DNA from: Klebsiella africana
GTDB taxonomy: Bacteria > Pseudomonadota > Gammaproteobacteria > Enterobacterales > Enterobacteriaceae
Length of the DNA stretch: 64,000 bases
Direction: 5' to 3'
Assembly: GCF_020526085.1 (NCBI RefSeq)
Contig: NZ_CP084874.1
Coordinates: 3,534,001-3,598,000, forward strand
Part shown: in pieces, positions 29,096 through 38,374 of the stretch
Layout: the number at the start of each line of letters is the position of its first letter
Position numbering within the stretch: the stretch's first letter is position 1
Translations under genes and position numbers: made by a program
The notes under the pieces: generated by a model
Database searches by the model: none
The model's input: only the letters and a program-made list of their open reading frames with translations
Told to the model about the DNA's origin: nothing

Positions 29096-29766
29096 TGAAA
29101 ATCTTAGTCATTGAAGACGATGCGCTGCTGTTGCAGGGGTTGATTCTGGCGATGCAAAGTGAAGGATACGTGTGCGACGGCGTCTCCACGGCGCACGAAG
29201 CGGCGCTATCGCTGGCCAGCAATCACTACAGCCTGATCGTGCTGGATCTCGGCCTGCCGGATGAAGACGGCCTGCATTTTCTCACCCGTATGCGACGGGA
29301 GAAAATGACCCAGCCGGTGCTGATCCTCACCGCCCGCGATACGCTTGAGGATCGCATTAGCGGTCTCGATACTGGCGCGGATGACTACCTGGTGAAACCC
29401 TTTGCCCTGGAGGAGCTCAATGCGCGCATTCGCGCCCTGCTCCGTCGGCATAACAACCAGGGCGATAACGAAATCAGCGTCGGCAATCTGCGCCTCAACG
29501 TCACTCGCCGCCTGGTGTGGCTGGGTGAGACCGCGCTGGAATTGACGCCGAAAGAGTATGCCCTGCTGTCACGGCTGATGATGAAAGCCGGTAGCCCGGT
29601 ACATCGTGAGATCCTGTACAACGATATCTACAGCTGGGACAACGAGCCGGCGACCAATACCCTGGAAGTGCATATTCACAACCTGCGCGATAAGATTGGC
29701 AAATCGCGGATCCGCACCGTCCGGGGCTTTGGCTATATGCTGGCTAACAACATCGACACGGAATAG
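29095..29766 (+). CDS. pmrA: response regulator PmrA (BasR)
   Basis: 223 residues. OmpR-type: receiver domain 1-115 with acidic Asp8/Asp9, phospho-acceptor Asp51 ([10 protein letters not shown]) and Lys102-type lysine in DYLVKPF, then a C-terminal winged helix ending [12 protein letters not shown]. Gly53, a site often changed in colistin-resistant strains, is the normal Gly. It should act on the PmrA boxes at 27393 and 30982. Start chosen at the ATG overlapping the pmrC stop. Confidence 0.95.
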   Translation: MKILVIEDDALLLQGLILAMQSEGYVCDGVSTAHEAALSLASNHYSLIVLDLGLPDEDGLHFLTRMRREKMTQPVLILTARDTLEDRISGLDTGADDYLVKPFALEELNARIRALLRRHNNQGDNEISVGNLRLNVTRRLVWLGETALELTPKEYALLSRLMMKAGSPVHREILYNDIYSWDNEPATNTLEVHIHNLRDKIGKSRIRTVRGFGYMLANNIDTE

Positions 29767-29769
29767 ACC

Positions 29770-30867
29770 ATGGCCCTGTTTGCAACCGAAACCTGGACCA
29801 TGCGCCACCGGCTGCTGCTGACCATCGGCGCCATTCTGGTAGTCTGCCAGCTAATCAGCGTCTTCTGGCTATGGCATGAGAGCAAAGAGCAGATCCAGCT
29901 GCTGGTGGCCAGCGCCATCGAAGGACACAACAACCAGAAACATGTGGAGCATGAGGTTCGGGAAGCGGTCGCCAGCCTGCTGGTGCCTAGCCTGCTGATC
30001 GTCGGCCTGGCGCTGTATATCAGCATGCTGGCGGTGCGCAAGATCACCCGCCCGCTTTCACGACTGCAAAGCGAACTGGAGAACCGCACGCCGGACAATC
30101 TCACCCCTATCGTACTCAGCGAATCGGTGCCCGAGGTCACGGCAGTGACCACCGCCCTGAATCAGCTGGTTTCCCGCCTCAATCTGACCCTCGACCGCGA
30201 GCGGCTGTTTACCGCCGACGTGGCGCATGAGCTACGCACCCCGCTGGCCGGGCTGCGGCTGCACCTTGAGCTGCTGGCGAAAGTGCATGGCGTCGGCGTC
30301 GACCCGCTGATCCAGCGTCTCGATCAGATGACCAACAGCATTTCCCAGCTGCTGCAGCTGGCGCGCGTTGGCCAGTCCTTCTCCGCCGGCAGCTATCAGC
30401 AGGTGTTATTGCTGGATGACGTGGTGAAACCGTTGCAGGAAGAACTGGAAACCATGCTGGCGCAGCGTCAGCAGCGGCTGCTGCTGACGGATACCGAAAA
30501 CGAGGCCGTTGTGTCGGGCGACGCAACGTTAATCCGCGTGATCCTGCGCAATCTGGTGGAGAATGCTCACCGCTACAGCCCGGAAGGGTCGACGATCCGT
30601 GTGTCGGTGAAAGCGGGCCTGATGCCGGTGATGGCAGTGGAAGATGAAGGGCCGGGGATCGATGAGGCGAAGAGCGGTGAACTCAGTAAAGCCTTTGTGC
30701 GTATGGACAGTCGCTACGGCGGCATAGGCCTCGGACTGAGCATCGTCACGCGCATCGCTCAGCTGCATGACGCCCAGTTCTTTTTGCATAACCGCCAGCC
30801 GGGGCCAGGGGTCCGCGCGTGGGTATTATTCCCGCGGCGCGCGGGTCAGAACGTCAGCACCCACTGA
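29770..30867 (+). CDS. pmrB: sensor histidine kinase PmrB (BasS)
   Basis: 365 residues: helices at about 14-34 and 68-88 around a short periplasmic loop (the Fe3+/Al3+/acid sensor), HAMP, dimerisation segment DVAHELRTPLAG with phospho-His153, N-box RNLVENAHRYSPEG, and G-box DEGPGID. Residues Leu82, Thr157 and Arg256, reported as sites of colistin-resistance or strain changes, are unchanged here; residue 246 is Ala. Three nt separate it from the pmrA stop. Its last 22 bases overlap, tail to tail, the small membrane-peptide ORF on the other strand. Confidence 0.94.
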   Translation: MALFATETWTMRHRLLLTIGAILVVCQLISVFWLWHESKEQIQLLVASAIEGHNNQKHVEHEVREAVASLLVPSLLIVGLALYISMLAVRKITRPLSRLQSELENRTPDNLTPIVLSESVPEVTAVTTALNQLVSRLNLTLDRERLFTADVAHELRTPLAGLRLHLELLAKVHGVGVDPLIQRLDQMTNSISQLLQLARVGQSFSAGSYQQVLLLDDVVKPLQEELETMLAQRQQRLLLTDTENEAVVSGDATLIRVILRNLVENAHRYSPEGSTIRVSVKAGLMPVMAVEDEGPGIDEAKSGELSKAFVRMDSRYGGIGLGLSIVTRIAQLHDAQFFLHNRQPGPGVRAWVLFPRRAGQNVSTH

Positions 30868-30938
30868 TGGAAAAAGGCAACAAGAATGACCAGGGCGGTA
30901 GCAACCGCCAGATATTCACGGAAGTTAATTTTTTGCAT
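30846..30938 (-). CDS. PmrA-box-driven 30-residue membrane peptide (not previously recognised by me)
   Basis: ATG at 30938 to TGA at 30846. The peptide starts MQKINFREY, then has one hydrophobic helix (about 9-23) and ends HQWVLTF. AGGA lies 8 nt before the ATG. Upstream on the same strand are a PmrA box at 30982-30998 and TATCCT at 30950-30945, 15 nt from the box, the same spacing as at pmrC. Design (charged start, single helix, about 30 residues, PmrA control) recalls Salmonella/E. coli PmrR, an LpxT inhibitor, but sequence similarity is weak, so equivalence is inference. The last 22 bases are antisense to the pmrB 3' end. Confidence 0.6.
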   Translation of the reverse strand: MQKINFREYLAVATALVILVAFFHQWVLTF

Positions 30939-30939
30939 G

Positions 30940-30971
30940 GACACTATCCTCATCAGGTTGAGGATAGTGTC
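30940..30971. promoter_or_regulatory. 13-bp-arm perfect palindrome over the small-ORF promoter
   Basis: GACACTATCCTCA - 6 nt - TGAGGATAGTGTC. It covers the -10 element (TATCCT) and the ribosome-binding site of the 30-codon ORF. If the transcript starts just after the -10, only one arm is transcribed, so a DNA-level role (operator) is more likely than an RNA hairpin; read-through transcription would instead form a stem hiding the ribosome-binding site. Confidence 0.65.
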
Positions 30972-30981
30972 GCCTGGCGAG

Positions 30982-30998
30982 ATTAAGCGAACATTAAG
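30982..30998 (-). promoter_or_regulatory. second PmrA box (minus strand)
   Basis: Minus strand CTTAAT-GTTCG-CTTAAT, both half-sites matching YTTAAK with the required 5-nt spacer. It is oriented towards the 30-codon ORF, with TATCCT 15 nt downstream. Confidence 0.8.
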
Positions 30999-31000
30999 AA

Positions 31001-31022
31001 GGCCGCAACGCGGCCTTTTTTC
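31001..31022 (+). terminator. rho-independent terminator of pmrCAB
   Basis: GGCCGC-AAC-GCGGCC stem followed by six T residues and a TCTT tail. A pmrCAB transcript reaching it would be antisense to the whole small ORF and its promoter. Confidence 0.88.
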
Positions 31023-31117
31023 TTCTCAGATGTGTGTCATCTGACAAAGGGGACGATAAGAGAAGCGCGCGCCTTTACTCTACCCCGCACCTCCACGCCA
31101 CCAATATAGGCCCAGAT

Positions 31118-33139
31118 TCAGGAGGCAGCGATAAACAGCTCGCGCAGCTGATGCAACTGGTCGCGAATTTGCGCCGCCTCTTCAAACTCAAGGTTCTGAG
31201 CGTGCTGCATCATCTGCCCTTCCAGTTCATGGATTTTCTGCTGCAGCGCTTTTGGCGTCATATCCACTCCGCTAAGCCCGGCAGGCTCGGCGGTCTTCGC
31301 TTTACCGCGCCCTTTGGCTTTGGTTTTCGCCAGGCTCTGACCCAGCTGCAGGATATCCACAACTTTCTTGTTGAGCCCCTGTGGCACGATGCCGTGCTCT
31401 TCGTTATAGCGCTGCTGTTTCTCCCGCCGCCGTTCCGTTTCACCAATGGCTTTAGCCATCGAGGGGGTGATCTTATCGCCGTAGAGGATGGCTTTGCCGT
31501 TGACGTTGCGCGCCGCACGGCCGATGGTCTGGATCAGCGAGCGCTCGGAGCGCAGGAAGCCCTCTTTGTCCGCATCCAGGATCGCCACCAGCGATACCTC
31601 CGGCATATCGAGCCCCTCACGCAGCAGGTTGATCCCCACCAGCACGTCAAACTCGCCAAGGCGCAGGTCGCGGATAATCTCCATACGTTCGACGGTGTCG
31701 ATATCCGAGTGCAGATAGCGCACGCGCTCGCCGTGCTCCTCAAGGTACTCGGTTAAGTCTTCCGCCATCCGCTTGGTAAGAGTAGTGACCAGCACACGCT
31801 CGTTGATGGCCGTGCGCAGGCGGATCTCCGACAGCAGATCGTCGACCTGGGTCGCCACCGGCCGCACTTCGATCAGCGGGTCAAGCAGACCGGTCGGCCG
31901 CACCACCTGATCCACTACCTCGCCGCCGGATTTATCCAGCTCGTAGGCGCCGGGTGTCGCCGACACGTAGATGGTTTGCGGCGCCAGCGCTTCGAATTCT
32001 TCAAACTTCATCGGCCGGTTATCCAGCGCCGACGGCAGGCGGAAGCCGTACTCCACCAGCGTCTCTTTACGCGCCCGGTCGCCGCGGTACATGCCGCCGA
32101 TCTGCGGCACCGTGACGTGGGATTCGTCGATCACCAGCAGGCCGTCCGCCGGAAGATAGTCAAACAGGGTGGGCGGCGGCTCGCCAGGCCCGCGCCCGGA
32201 GAGGTAGCGCGAGTAGTTTTCAATACCCGAGCAGTAGCCCAGCTCGTTCATCATTTCGAGGTCAAACTGGGTGCGCTGGGTTAAGCGCTGCTCTTCCAGC
32301 AGCTTGTTATTTGCCAGCAGCACCTTGCGCCGCTCCGCCAGCTCCAGCTTGATCTCTTCCATCGCCTGGACGATGCGCTCCCGCGGCGTCACGTAGTGCG
32401 TCTTGGGATAAATAGTGTAGCGCGGCACCGTGGATTCCACGTGGCCGGTAAGCGGATCAAACAGCGACAGGCGCTCGACCTCTTCGTCAAACAGCTCAAT
32501 GCGCAGGGCGATATCGTCGGATTCCGCCGGGAAGACGTCGATCACCTCACCGCGCACCCGGAAGGTGCCGCGCTGGAAGGCCTGATCGTTGCGGGTATAC
32601 TGCAGCTCGGCCAGGCGGCGCAGGATAGCGCGCTGGTCGATAAGCATCCCCACCGTCAGGTGCAGCATCATCTTTAGATACAGGTCCGGGTCGCCGAGGC
32701 CGTAGATCGCCGAGACCGAGGCCACCACCACCACATCGCGCCGCTCAAGCAGCGCTTTGGTCGCCGACAAACGCATCTGCTCGATATGTTCGTTTACCGA
32801 GGCGTCCTTCTCAATAAAAGTATCTGAGCTGGGGACGTAGGCTTCCGGCTGGTAGTAATCGTAATAGGAGACGAAATACTCGACGGCATTCTCGGGGAAA
32901 AACTCTTTCATCTCGCCGTAGAGCTGGGCCGCCAGGGTTTTGTTTGGCGCCAGCACCATCGTCGGCCGCTGCAGATCGGCAATGACGTTGGCGATGGTGA
33001 AGGTTTTCCCTGAACCGGTGACCCCCAGCAGCGTCTGATGCGCAAGTCCATCCTCCAGCCCCTCTTCCAGGCGACGGATGGCTTCCGGTTGGTCTCCGGA
33101 GGGACGAAAGGCAGAATGCAGTACAAACGATTTACTCAT
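31118..33139 (-). CDS. uvrB: excinuclease ABC subunit B (UvrB)
   Basis: 673 residues. Walker [12 protein letters not shown] (about 38-47), the beta-hairpin region [21 protein letters not shown] that grips damaged DNA, DESH box [10 protein letters not shown], helicase motif [12 protein letters not shown], and the C-terminal UVR domain ([20 protein letters not shown]) that contacts UvrC. It is the damage-verifying helicase of nucleotide excision repair. A LexA box 76 nt upstream gives SOS control. Confidence 0.97.
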   Translation of the reverse strand: MSKSFVLHSAFRPSGDQPEAIRRLEEGLEDGLAHQTLLGVTGSGKTFTIANVIADLQRPTMVLAPNKTLAAQLYGEMKEFFPENAVEYFVSYYDYYQPEAYVPSSDTFIEKDASVNEHIEQMRLSATKALLERRDVVVVASVSAIYGLGDPDLYLKMMLHLTVGMLIDQRAILRRLAELQYTRNDQAFQRGTFRVRGEVIDVFPAESDDIALRIELFDEEVERLSLFDPLTGHVESTVPRYTIYPKTHYVTPRERIVQAMEEIKLELAERRKVLLANNKLLEEQRLTQRTQFDLEMMNELGYCSGIENYSRYLSGRGPGEPPPTLFDYLPADGLLVIDESHVTVPQIGGMYRGDRARKETLVEYGFRLPSALDNRPMKFEEFEALAPQTIYVSATPGAYELDKSGGEVVDQVVRPTGLLDPLIEVRPVATQVDDLLSEIRLRTAINERVLVTTLTKRMAEDLTEYLEEHGERVRYLHSDIDTVERMEIIRDLRLGEFDVLVGINLLREGLDMPEVSLVAILDADKEGFLRSERSLIQTIGRAARNVNGKAILYGDKITPSMAKAIGETERRREKQQRYNEEHGIVPQGLNKKVVDILQLGQSLAKTKAKGRGKAKTAEPAGLSGVDMTPKALQQKIHELEGQMMQHAQNLEFEEAAQIRDQLHQLRELFIAAS

Positions 33140-33214
33140 CGATCAGAACCTGAAGAAAGATTTAGCGGCCGGTGTTTAATTCTACCCTTCGGGCCGTTTT
33201 TTGCCAACCAAATA

Positions 33215-33234
33215 TACTGGATATTTAACCAGTA
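33215..33234 (-). promoter_or_regulatory. LexA (SOS) box of uvrB
   Basis: TACTGGATATTTAACCAGTA: a near-perfect 20-bp LexA box with outer TACTG/CAGTA halves and AT-rich centre, 76 nt before the uvrB start. Confidence 0.9.
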
Positions 33235-33849
33235 CGCATTTATGATAGCGCCAGAAGGCGGCCTTTTTAGCCAGCAAGTGGGGTACAAAACGCCCGCCGG
33301 GCGAAATAATCGTCCAACTGTCAGGGTTATCCCCAGAAATTTTACCCTTTTAACATTTGTCAAGCGGACGGGTGAAAGTTTTATGGCAGTAGATGACGCT
33401 TTTCTTACACCCATTGATTTTATTTAACTAACTGATATTTAATAAATTTAAAGAAAAGACGTCTTTCGCGCCAATTCAGCCGCAGGCCGCGTACGCTCTA
33501 GCTTACCGCAGGTTTTCTAACTCTAATACACAAGGTTATCCACAGGAATAGTGGATAACTGTCTGCAGCCCAAGACCGCCGCCGCCCGGCGCTTATCGTC
33601 TTTCGCCGTAAACCGTGCGGCGAAAAATTTTTATCGAACTATTTTTGATAACTATCCGTTTAAAGCCGCTCGATTTTTGCTGCTTTTTGCACCACTCTTT
33701 AGCGTCGGGCACCGGAAAAGTGCAGCCCTGGCGCTGACGGTGCCCGATGGTATCGGCGTTCCGCGCTTTTTTCCGAGCGTTCTTTTTCCTGGCAAGAGTT
33801 TTGCAGCATCTTTCTGTCGCCCTGACGCCAGGATAAGGAGAAAACGTCC
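33235..33849. other. long uvrB / ABC-ATPase intergenic region
   Basis: About 600 nt with the inverted DnaA boxes, AT-rich stretches (33420-33460, 33610-33660) and a GATAAGGAG ribosome-binding site at its right end for the next gene. Short frames present here have neither good starts nor recognisable products. Confidence 0.5.
33536..33558. promoter_or_regulatory. inverted pair of DnaA boxes upstream of uvrB
   Basis: TTATCCACA at 33536-33544 matches the DnaA consensus exactly; GTGGATAA at 33551-33558 is the opposite-strand copy (8 of 9). DnaA binding near a distal uvrB promoter has been described in E. coli. Confidence 0.65.
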
Positions 33850-34572
33850 ATGTTGAATTTACAGGCAGTAAATCATTTTTACGGTAACCAGCACTCACTG
33901 TGGAATGTCGATCTTGAACTACGCCCGGGAGAGTGCATTGGCGTACTGGGACGCGAAGGCATGGGAAAAACCACACTGGTTAACTGCATTGCCGGCCACC
34001 TGCCGGTCACCAGCGGTCGGATGACCTGGCATGACATTGGCGCCCCGCCGCGGGATCTCACTCCCCTGTCCGCTCAGTCGCGCAGCGCCATCGGTATCGG
34101 CTATGTGCCACAGGATAAACGCATCTTTTCCCAGCTCAGCGTGGAAGAGAATCTGCACATTGCCCTCGCGGCCGGGAACCCCGGGGTAAACGCCAGCGGC
34201 GGCGAAATCTATGAGTACTTTCCCGAGCTCTATGCCCTACGCCAGCGCAAAGGCGCCTCGCTGAGCGACGACGATCAGTTCCAGTTGGCGCTGGCCAGGG
34301 CGCTGATCGTCCAGCCGCGGTTGCTGATCCTTGATGAACCCTCGCGCGGCAGAGGGCCGCGCTGCCTGCAAAAGCTGGCGGACCTGCTGCTGCGGTTAAA
34401 TCGCGATATCGGCCTGACGGTGCTGCTCGCCGAGCAGCACCTGCCCTTTATCCGCCGGGTGGCGGATCGCTTCTGTGTCTTGCACCGGGGGCGTAACGTC
34501 GCCGAAGGCGATATTATGGCGCTGGATGAGCCGCTGCTGGCGCAGTGGATGACGCTGGATCCAGCGCCCTGA
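33850..34572 (+). CDS. orphan LivF/UrtE-type ABC ATPase with a degenerate signature
   Basis: 240 residues, resembling the branched-chain amino acid/urea importer ATPase (LivF, UrtE). Walker A GREGMGKTT (about 36-44), Q-loop YVPQDKRIF, Walker B LLILDEPSRGRGP and H-loop LLAEQH are present, but the signature LSGGQQ reads LSDDDQ, and the D-loop region is altered. No permease or binding-protein gene is nearby. Strong AAGGAG 8 nt before the ATG. The last 59 bases overlap the end of bioD on the other strand. ATP binding is likely; normal transport ATPase cycling is doubtful. Confidence 0.8.
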   Translation: MLNLQAVNHFYGNQHSLWNVDLELRPGECIGVLGREGMGKTTLVNCIAGHLPVTSGRMTWHDIGAPPRDLTPLSAQSRSAIGIGYVPQDKRIFSQLSVEENLHIALAAGNPGVNASGGEIYEYFPELYALRQRKGASLSDDDQFQLALARALIVQPRLLILDEPSRGRGPRCLQKLADLLLRLNRDIGLTVLLAEQHLPFIRRVADRFCVLHRGRNVAEGDIMALDEPLLAQWMTLDPAP

Positions 34573-35242
34573 GGTCCAGATACTGGCCGAGATCGTCGCG
34601 CTGCGCGATATCGGCAAGCCATGGTATTTCGCCGAGGAACGGCGCGGCCAGTCGGTTTTTCAGCGTCGCCAGATATTCGGCGTGGCGCTTACCCGGCGGC
34701 TGCACGTCATTGGCGATCCACCCTGCCAGCGGCAGCCCCGCCTGGCGTACCGCCTGGGCGGTAAGCATCGCATGGTTGATACAGCCGAGCTTAACCCCCA
34801 CCACCAGAATGACCGGCAGCTGTTCGGTTTGCACCCAGTCGGCAAAGGTCAGGGTGTCCGACAGCGGCGTGAACCAGCCACCGGCACCTTCCACTAGCAC
34901 CCAGTCGGCGAGACTTTCCAGCTCACGCAGCCCGCTGGAGAGCCTGGCCGCGGCGATCGGCCGCCCTTCATCGGCGCTGATAATGTGCGGCGAGGTCGGC
35001 TCGGCGAAGGTGTAAGGGTTCACCTGGTCGTAGCGCAGCGCGACCCGGCTATGGCGCTGCAGGGCCAGCGCATCTTCATTACGCAGCCCATCGCCGGTAA
35101 GCTCGCTACCGGAGGCCACCGGCTTATAGCCGGCAGTGTGAAAACCCAACAGATTCGCCGCCTGCAGCAGGGCGCTGCTGGCGATGGTTTTACCGACTTC
35201 AGTATCGGTCCCGGTGACAAAAAAATGTTTAGTCACGCTCAA
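34514..35242 (-). CDS. bioD: dethiobiotin synthetase BioD
   Basis: 242 residues. P-loop [15 protein letters not shown] (8-22), GYKPVASG and [14 protein letters not shown] match BioD, which closes the ureido ring of dethiobiotin with ATP and CO2. It is about 17 residues longer than E. coli BioD; the extra tail is a Pro/Ala-rich stretch ([11 protein letters not shown]) read through the overlap with the ABC-ATPase gene. Last gene of bioBFCD; its start overlaps bioC by 14 nt. Confidence 0.94.
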   Translation of the reverse strand: MSVTKHFFVTGTDTEVGKTIASSALLQAANLLGFHTAGYKPVASGSELTGDGLRNEDALALQRHSRVALRYDQVNPYTFAEPTSPHIISADEGRPIAAARLSSGLRELESLADWVLVEGAGGWFTPLSDTLTFADWVQTEQLPVILVVGVKLGCINHAMLTAQAVRQAGLPLAGWIANDVQPPGKRHAEYLATLKNRLAAPFLGEIPWLADIAQRDDLGQYLDLRALDPASSTAPAAAHPAP

Positions 35243-35984
35243 TGACTCCTGTAAAAAGAGAATACGTCAGCGGGCAGATGCCCTGCCGCTGCGGCCAAGC
35301 CAGCTGCAGCTCGCGCAGTTTGCCGCGGCCAAGCGGGGCGGCTGTCCGCCCCTGGTGCAAATGGGTGGCGCCGATGCCCTTCAGCGAGCGCATAGCGCTC
35401 AGCGCATCGGCGAACGGCAGGCTAATCTGATGCACCTCGCCGGTCGCGCGCAGGCCGCTAAGCGCCGCGCGCACCGCCGCTTCGCTAAGGAAACGGTTGG
35501 CATGCGGCTGGTCGTCGATGGCCCGCCACGCCTGATTGAGCTCCGGCAGCGAGTCGGCGAGCAGCGTGCTAAACGCCACCCTGCCGCCGGGGCGCACCAC
35601 CCGGTACAGCTCGCCAAGGGCTGCGCGCAGATCGTTGCACCACTGCACCGCCAGATTGCTCCACGCCAGATCGACGCAGGCGTCCGGCAGCGGCAACGCC
35701 TCAATATCGCCCAGCAGGTAATGCTGGGCGGCGTCGTTACGCTGCGCCTGGGCCAGCATGCCGGCGGAGAGATCCAGCGCGGTCACCACGCTGCCCGCCT
35801 CACGCCAGTAGCGGCTTATGCTACCGGGGCCGCAGCCGGCATCCAGCACCTGCGCAAAATCGCGGCGCGCCAGCTGGCGCAGCAGCAGATCGGCGCTGCG
35901 CCGCTGCAGTTCATCATGTTGCGAATAGCCGCTGGCCGCCCGACCAAACGCCGCGGCCACCGCCTGCTTATTCACCGTGGCCAT
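35229..35984 (-). CDS. bioC: malonyl-ACP O-methyltransferase BioC
   Basis: 251 residues, class I SAM methyltransferase: motif [10 protein letters not shown] (about 44-52), [20 protein letters not shown] and [16 protein letters not shown] as in E. coli BioC. Methylates the free carboxyl of malonyl-ACP to start pimeloyl synthesis. The start at 35984 ([17 protein letters not shown]) is the conserved one. Overlaps bioF by 17 nt and bioD by 14 nt. Confidence 0.95.
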   Translation of the reverse strand: MATVNKQAVAAAFGRAASGYSQHDELQRRSADLLLRQLARRDFAQVLDAGCGPGSISRYWREAGSVVTALDLSAGMLAQAQRNDAAQHYLLGDIEALPLPDACVDLAWSNLAVQWCNDLRAALGELYRVVRPGGRVAFSTLLADSLPELNQAWRAIDDQPHANRFLSEAAVRAALSGLRATGEVHQISLPFADALSAMRSLKGIGATHLHQGRTAAPLGRGKLRELQLAWPQRQGICPLTYSLFTGVIERD

Positions 35985-37125
35985 GCAGCGTCTCCAGTAA
36001 ACGGTTAATGTCTTCAGCATGATGGGCGGCGGTCAGGGTCAGGCGCAAACGCGCGCTGCCGACCGGCACCGTCGGTGGACGGATCGCCGTTGCCCAGCAG
36101 CCCGCGTCGCGCAGACGGCAGGCCAGGGCCAGCGCCCGGGCGTTATCTCCGACGATCAGCGGCTGGATCGCGCTGACGGAATCGGTCAACCCCAGCGACG
36201 TCTCGCCCATCCCCTCGCGGAACTGACGGATGCGGGCGGCTAAGGTTTCCCGCCGCTGCTGGCCCTCATCGCTGCGAATGACCCGCAGGGCAGCGCTCAG
36301 CGCCACCGCCTGGGCGGGTGGCATCGCGGTGCTGTAGATCAGGTGACGAGCAAACTGCAGCAGATAATCGGCCATCGATTCACTGCACAGTACCGCCGCA
36401 CCGCTCACCCCAAACGCCTTGCCGAAAGTAACCACCAGCAGCTCAGGACGCACCGCCTGCGCGGCGCAGCTTCCACGCCCTTCGTCACCGATTACGCCGA
36501 TGCCGTGGGCGTCATCCACCAGCAATAACGCCCCGGCGGTATGCGCTGCAGCGTGAATGGCCGATAGCGGCGCGCTGTCGCCATCCATACTGAAGATCCC
36601 TTCCGTCACAACTAGCTGCTGACCGTCCAGCGGTTTCGCCAGCCGTTGCGCGAGCTGTTGCGGGTCATTGTGGGCAAAGCGGCGCAGCTGCGCCGGGCTG
36701 AGGCTCGCCGCCTCCAGCAGGGAGGCATGGCTCAGGCGGTCGGCGATAATCCGATCCTCTTTTTCCGCCAGGGCGGCAATCAGCGCCTGATTCGCGGCGA
36801 AACCGGAGATAAACAGCAACGCACGCGGAAAGCCCAGCCAGTCGGCAAGTTCCTCTTCCAGCACGCGGTGGGCTTCGCTATAGCCACTCACGTGGCCCGA
36901 GCCGCCGGCGCCGACGCCGTAGCGCGTGGCCCCCTGTTGCCAGGCGGCGATAATCGCCGGATGCTGACTCAGGCCCAGATAGTCATTGCTGGAGAAGTTA
37001 AGCCAGCGCTCCCCTTCCCGCTCCAGCCAGCGCCCGGCGCCGTGCGTCACCGGCAGGCGGCGGCGAAACGCCTCCGCCGCCCGCCGCTCGTCCAGCGCCC
37101 GATCGATTCGTTGCTGCCAGCTCAT
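35968..37125 (-). CDS. bioF: 8-amino-7-oxononanoate synthase BioF
   Basis: 385 residues, PLP-dependent alpha-oxoamine synthase. [39 protein letters not shown] and the PLP-lysine segment [17 protein letters not shown] are present. Condenses pimeloyl-ACP with alanine. Start overlaps bioB by four bases. Confidence 0.96.
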   Translation of the reverse strand: MSWQQRIDRALDERRAAEAFRRRLPVTHGAGRWLEREGERWLNFSSNDYLGLSQHPAIIAAWQQGATRYGVGAGGSGHVSGYSEAHRVLEEELADWLGFPRALLFISGFAANQALIAALAEKEDRIIADRLSHASLLEAASLSPAQLRRFAHNDPQQLAQRLAKPLDGQQLVVTEGIFSMDGDSAPLSAIHAAAHTAGALLLVDDAHGIGVIGDEGRGSCAAQAVRPELLVVTFGKAFGVSGAAVLCSESMADYLLQFARHLIYSTAMPPAQAVALSAALRVIRSDEGQQRRETLAARIRQFREGMGETSLGLTDSVSAIQPLIVGDNARALALACRLRDAGCWATAIRPPTVPVGSARLRLTLTAAHHAEDINRLLETLHGHGE

Positions 37126-38162
37126 AGCGCCGCCGCGTTGTAGTATTCCTCAGTGTCCGGGGTGAGTAAGGCCTGCTCCAGGCGCTGCTGCTGCTCATTG
37201 TCGCCTTCCAGCACCGCCGTCTGCTGCGGGTTGATCCCCAGCTTGCGGAACAGCTGCAGGTCTTTGTCCTCTTCCGGGTTCGGCGTGGTCAGTAGCTTGC
37301 AACCGTAGAAAATCGAGTTCGCCCCGGCCATAAAGCACATCGCCTGGGTCTGCTCGTTCATCTGCTCGCGGCCGGCGGAGAGACGCACGTAAGAGGTGGG
37401 CATCATGATGCGCGCGATGGCGATCGTGCGGATGAAATCGAAAGCGTCGACGTCGTCGTTATCCGCCAGCGGCGTGCCCTTGACCTTCACCAACATGTTG
37501 ATCGGCACGCTCTCCGGCGGCGTCGGCAGATTAGCCAGTTGCAGCAGCAGTCCGGCGCGATCTTTTACGGTCTCTCCCAGCCCGACAATGCCGCCGGAGC
37601 AGACTTTGATCCCGGCACCACGCACTTTGTCCAGCGTATCCAGGCGCTCCTGGTAGGTGCGGGTGGTGATGATGTTGCCGTAAAATTCCGGCGAGGTATC
37701 GAGGTTATGGTTGTAGTAATCGAGGCCCGCCTCGGCCAGGCGCTGCGCCTGGCTATCGGTGAGCGTACCGAGCGTCATACAGGACTCCAGCCCCAGCGCC
37801 TTGACGCCTTTCACCATCTGTTCCAGATAGGGCATATCGCGGTCATTGGGGTTTTTCCACGCCGCGCCCATGCAGAAGCGGGTGGAGCCGGCGTTTTTCG
37901 CCTGGCGCGCTGATTCCAGCACCTGCTCAACCTCCATCAGGCGCTCGGCTTCGAGGCCGGTTTTGTAGCGTGCGCTTTGCGGGCAATATTTACAGTCTTC
38001 CGGGCAGGCGCCGGTTTTGATCGACAGCAACGTACTGACCTGCACCTGACGCGGGTCAAAATGCTGGCGGTGGATTTGCTGCGCTTCGAATAGCAGATCG
38101 ATGAGCGGTTTATTAAATAACTCAGTTACTTGTGACATTGTCCAACGTGCACGGTGAGCCAT
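37122..38162 (-). CDS. bioB: biotin synthase BioB (radical SAM)
   Basis: 346 residues. Radical-SAM cysteines 53, 57 and 60 (CPEDCKYC) hold the 4Fe-4S cluster; Cys97 and the later cysteines plus the Arg in SYVRLSAGR hold the auxiliary 2Fe-2S sulfur donor. Inserts sulfur into dethiobiotin. The ATG at 38162 (MAHRARW) with GGAGAG upstream matches E. coli; the frame to 38219 reads through an ERIC element and is not used. Confidence 0.96.
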   Translation of the reverse strand: MAHRARWTMSQVTELFNKPLIDLLFEAQQIHRQHFDPRQVQVSTLLSIKTGACPEDCKYCPQSARYKTGLEAERLMEVEQVLESARQAKNAGSTRFCMGAAWKNPNDRDMPYLEQMVKGVKALGLESCMTLGTLTDSQAQRLAEAGLDYYNHNLDTSPEFYGNIITTRTYQERLDTLDKVRGAGIKVCSGGIVGLGETVKDRAGLLLQLANLPTPPESVPINMLVKVKGTPLADNDDVDAFDFIRTIAIARIMMPTSYVRLSAGREQMNEQTQAMCFMAGANSIFYGCKLLTTPNPEEDKDLQLFRKLGINPQQTAVLEGDNEQQQRLEQALLTPDTEEYYNAAAL

Positions 38163-38179
38163 TGGTCTCTCCAAAGGTC

Positions 38180-38304
38180 GTACACTTCCTATTTCACACA
38201 GCCTCTTTGTTGGCTGCACTCGCGCCCCCCAGTCACATAGTGAACTATGCTCCTGGGGATGTTCTCGCTTGCCGCCTCGATGCTGCGCGAAATATTTTGT
38301 GTAC
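38180..38304. repeat. ERIC element in the bioB leader
   Basis: About 125 bp with the ERIC core CCCCCCAGTCACATAG and CTATGCTCCTGGGGATG, GTTGGCTGCACTCGC and TCGCTTGCCGCC flanks, and matching ends GTACAC/GTGTAC. It lies between the BirA-controlled promoter (38331-38370) and the bioB start (38162), so it is transcribed into the bioBFCD 5' untranslated region. Confidence 0.9.
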
Positions 38305-38330
38305 GTTTCATTGTAAGTAAGTTCAGTGTA

Positions 38331-38370
38331 GACTTGTAAACCTAAATGTTTTCAAAATGGTTTACAAGTC
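38331..38370. promoter_or_regulatory. BirA operator (bioO), divergent bioA/bioB promoters
   Basis: GACTTGTAAACC - 16 nt - GGTTTACAAGTC, a perfect 12-bp-arm palindrome matching the 40-bp E. coli bio operator. Biotinyl-AMP-loaded BirA dimer represses both bioA and bioBFCD here. Confidence 0.95.
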
Positions 38371-38374
38371 GATT

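Noticed and set aside
29095-30867. Possible colistin-resistance mutations in pmrA/pmrB
   Set aside because: Sites I could index (PmrA Gly53; PmrB Leu82, Thr157, Arg256) are unchanged; Ala246 is, as far as I recall, a common variant, not a resistance marker by itself.
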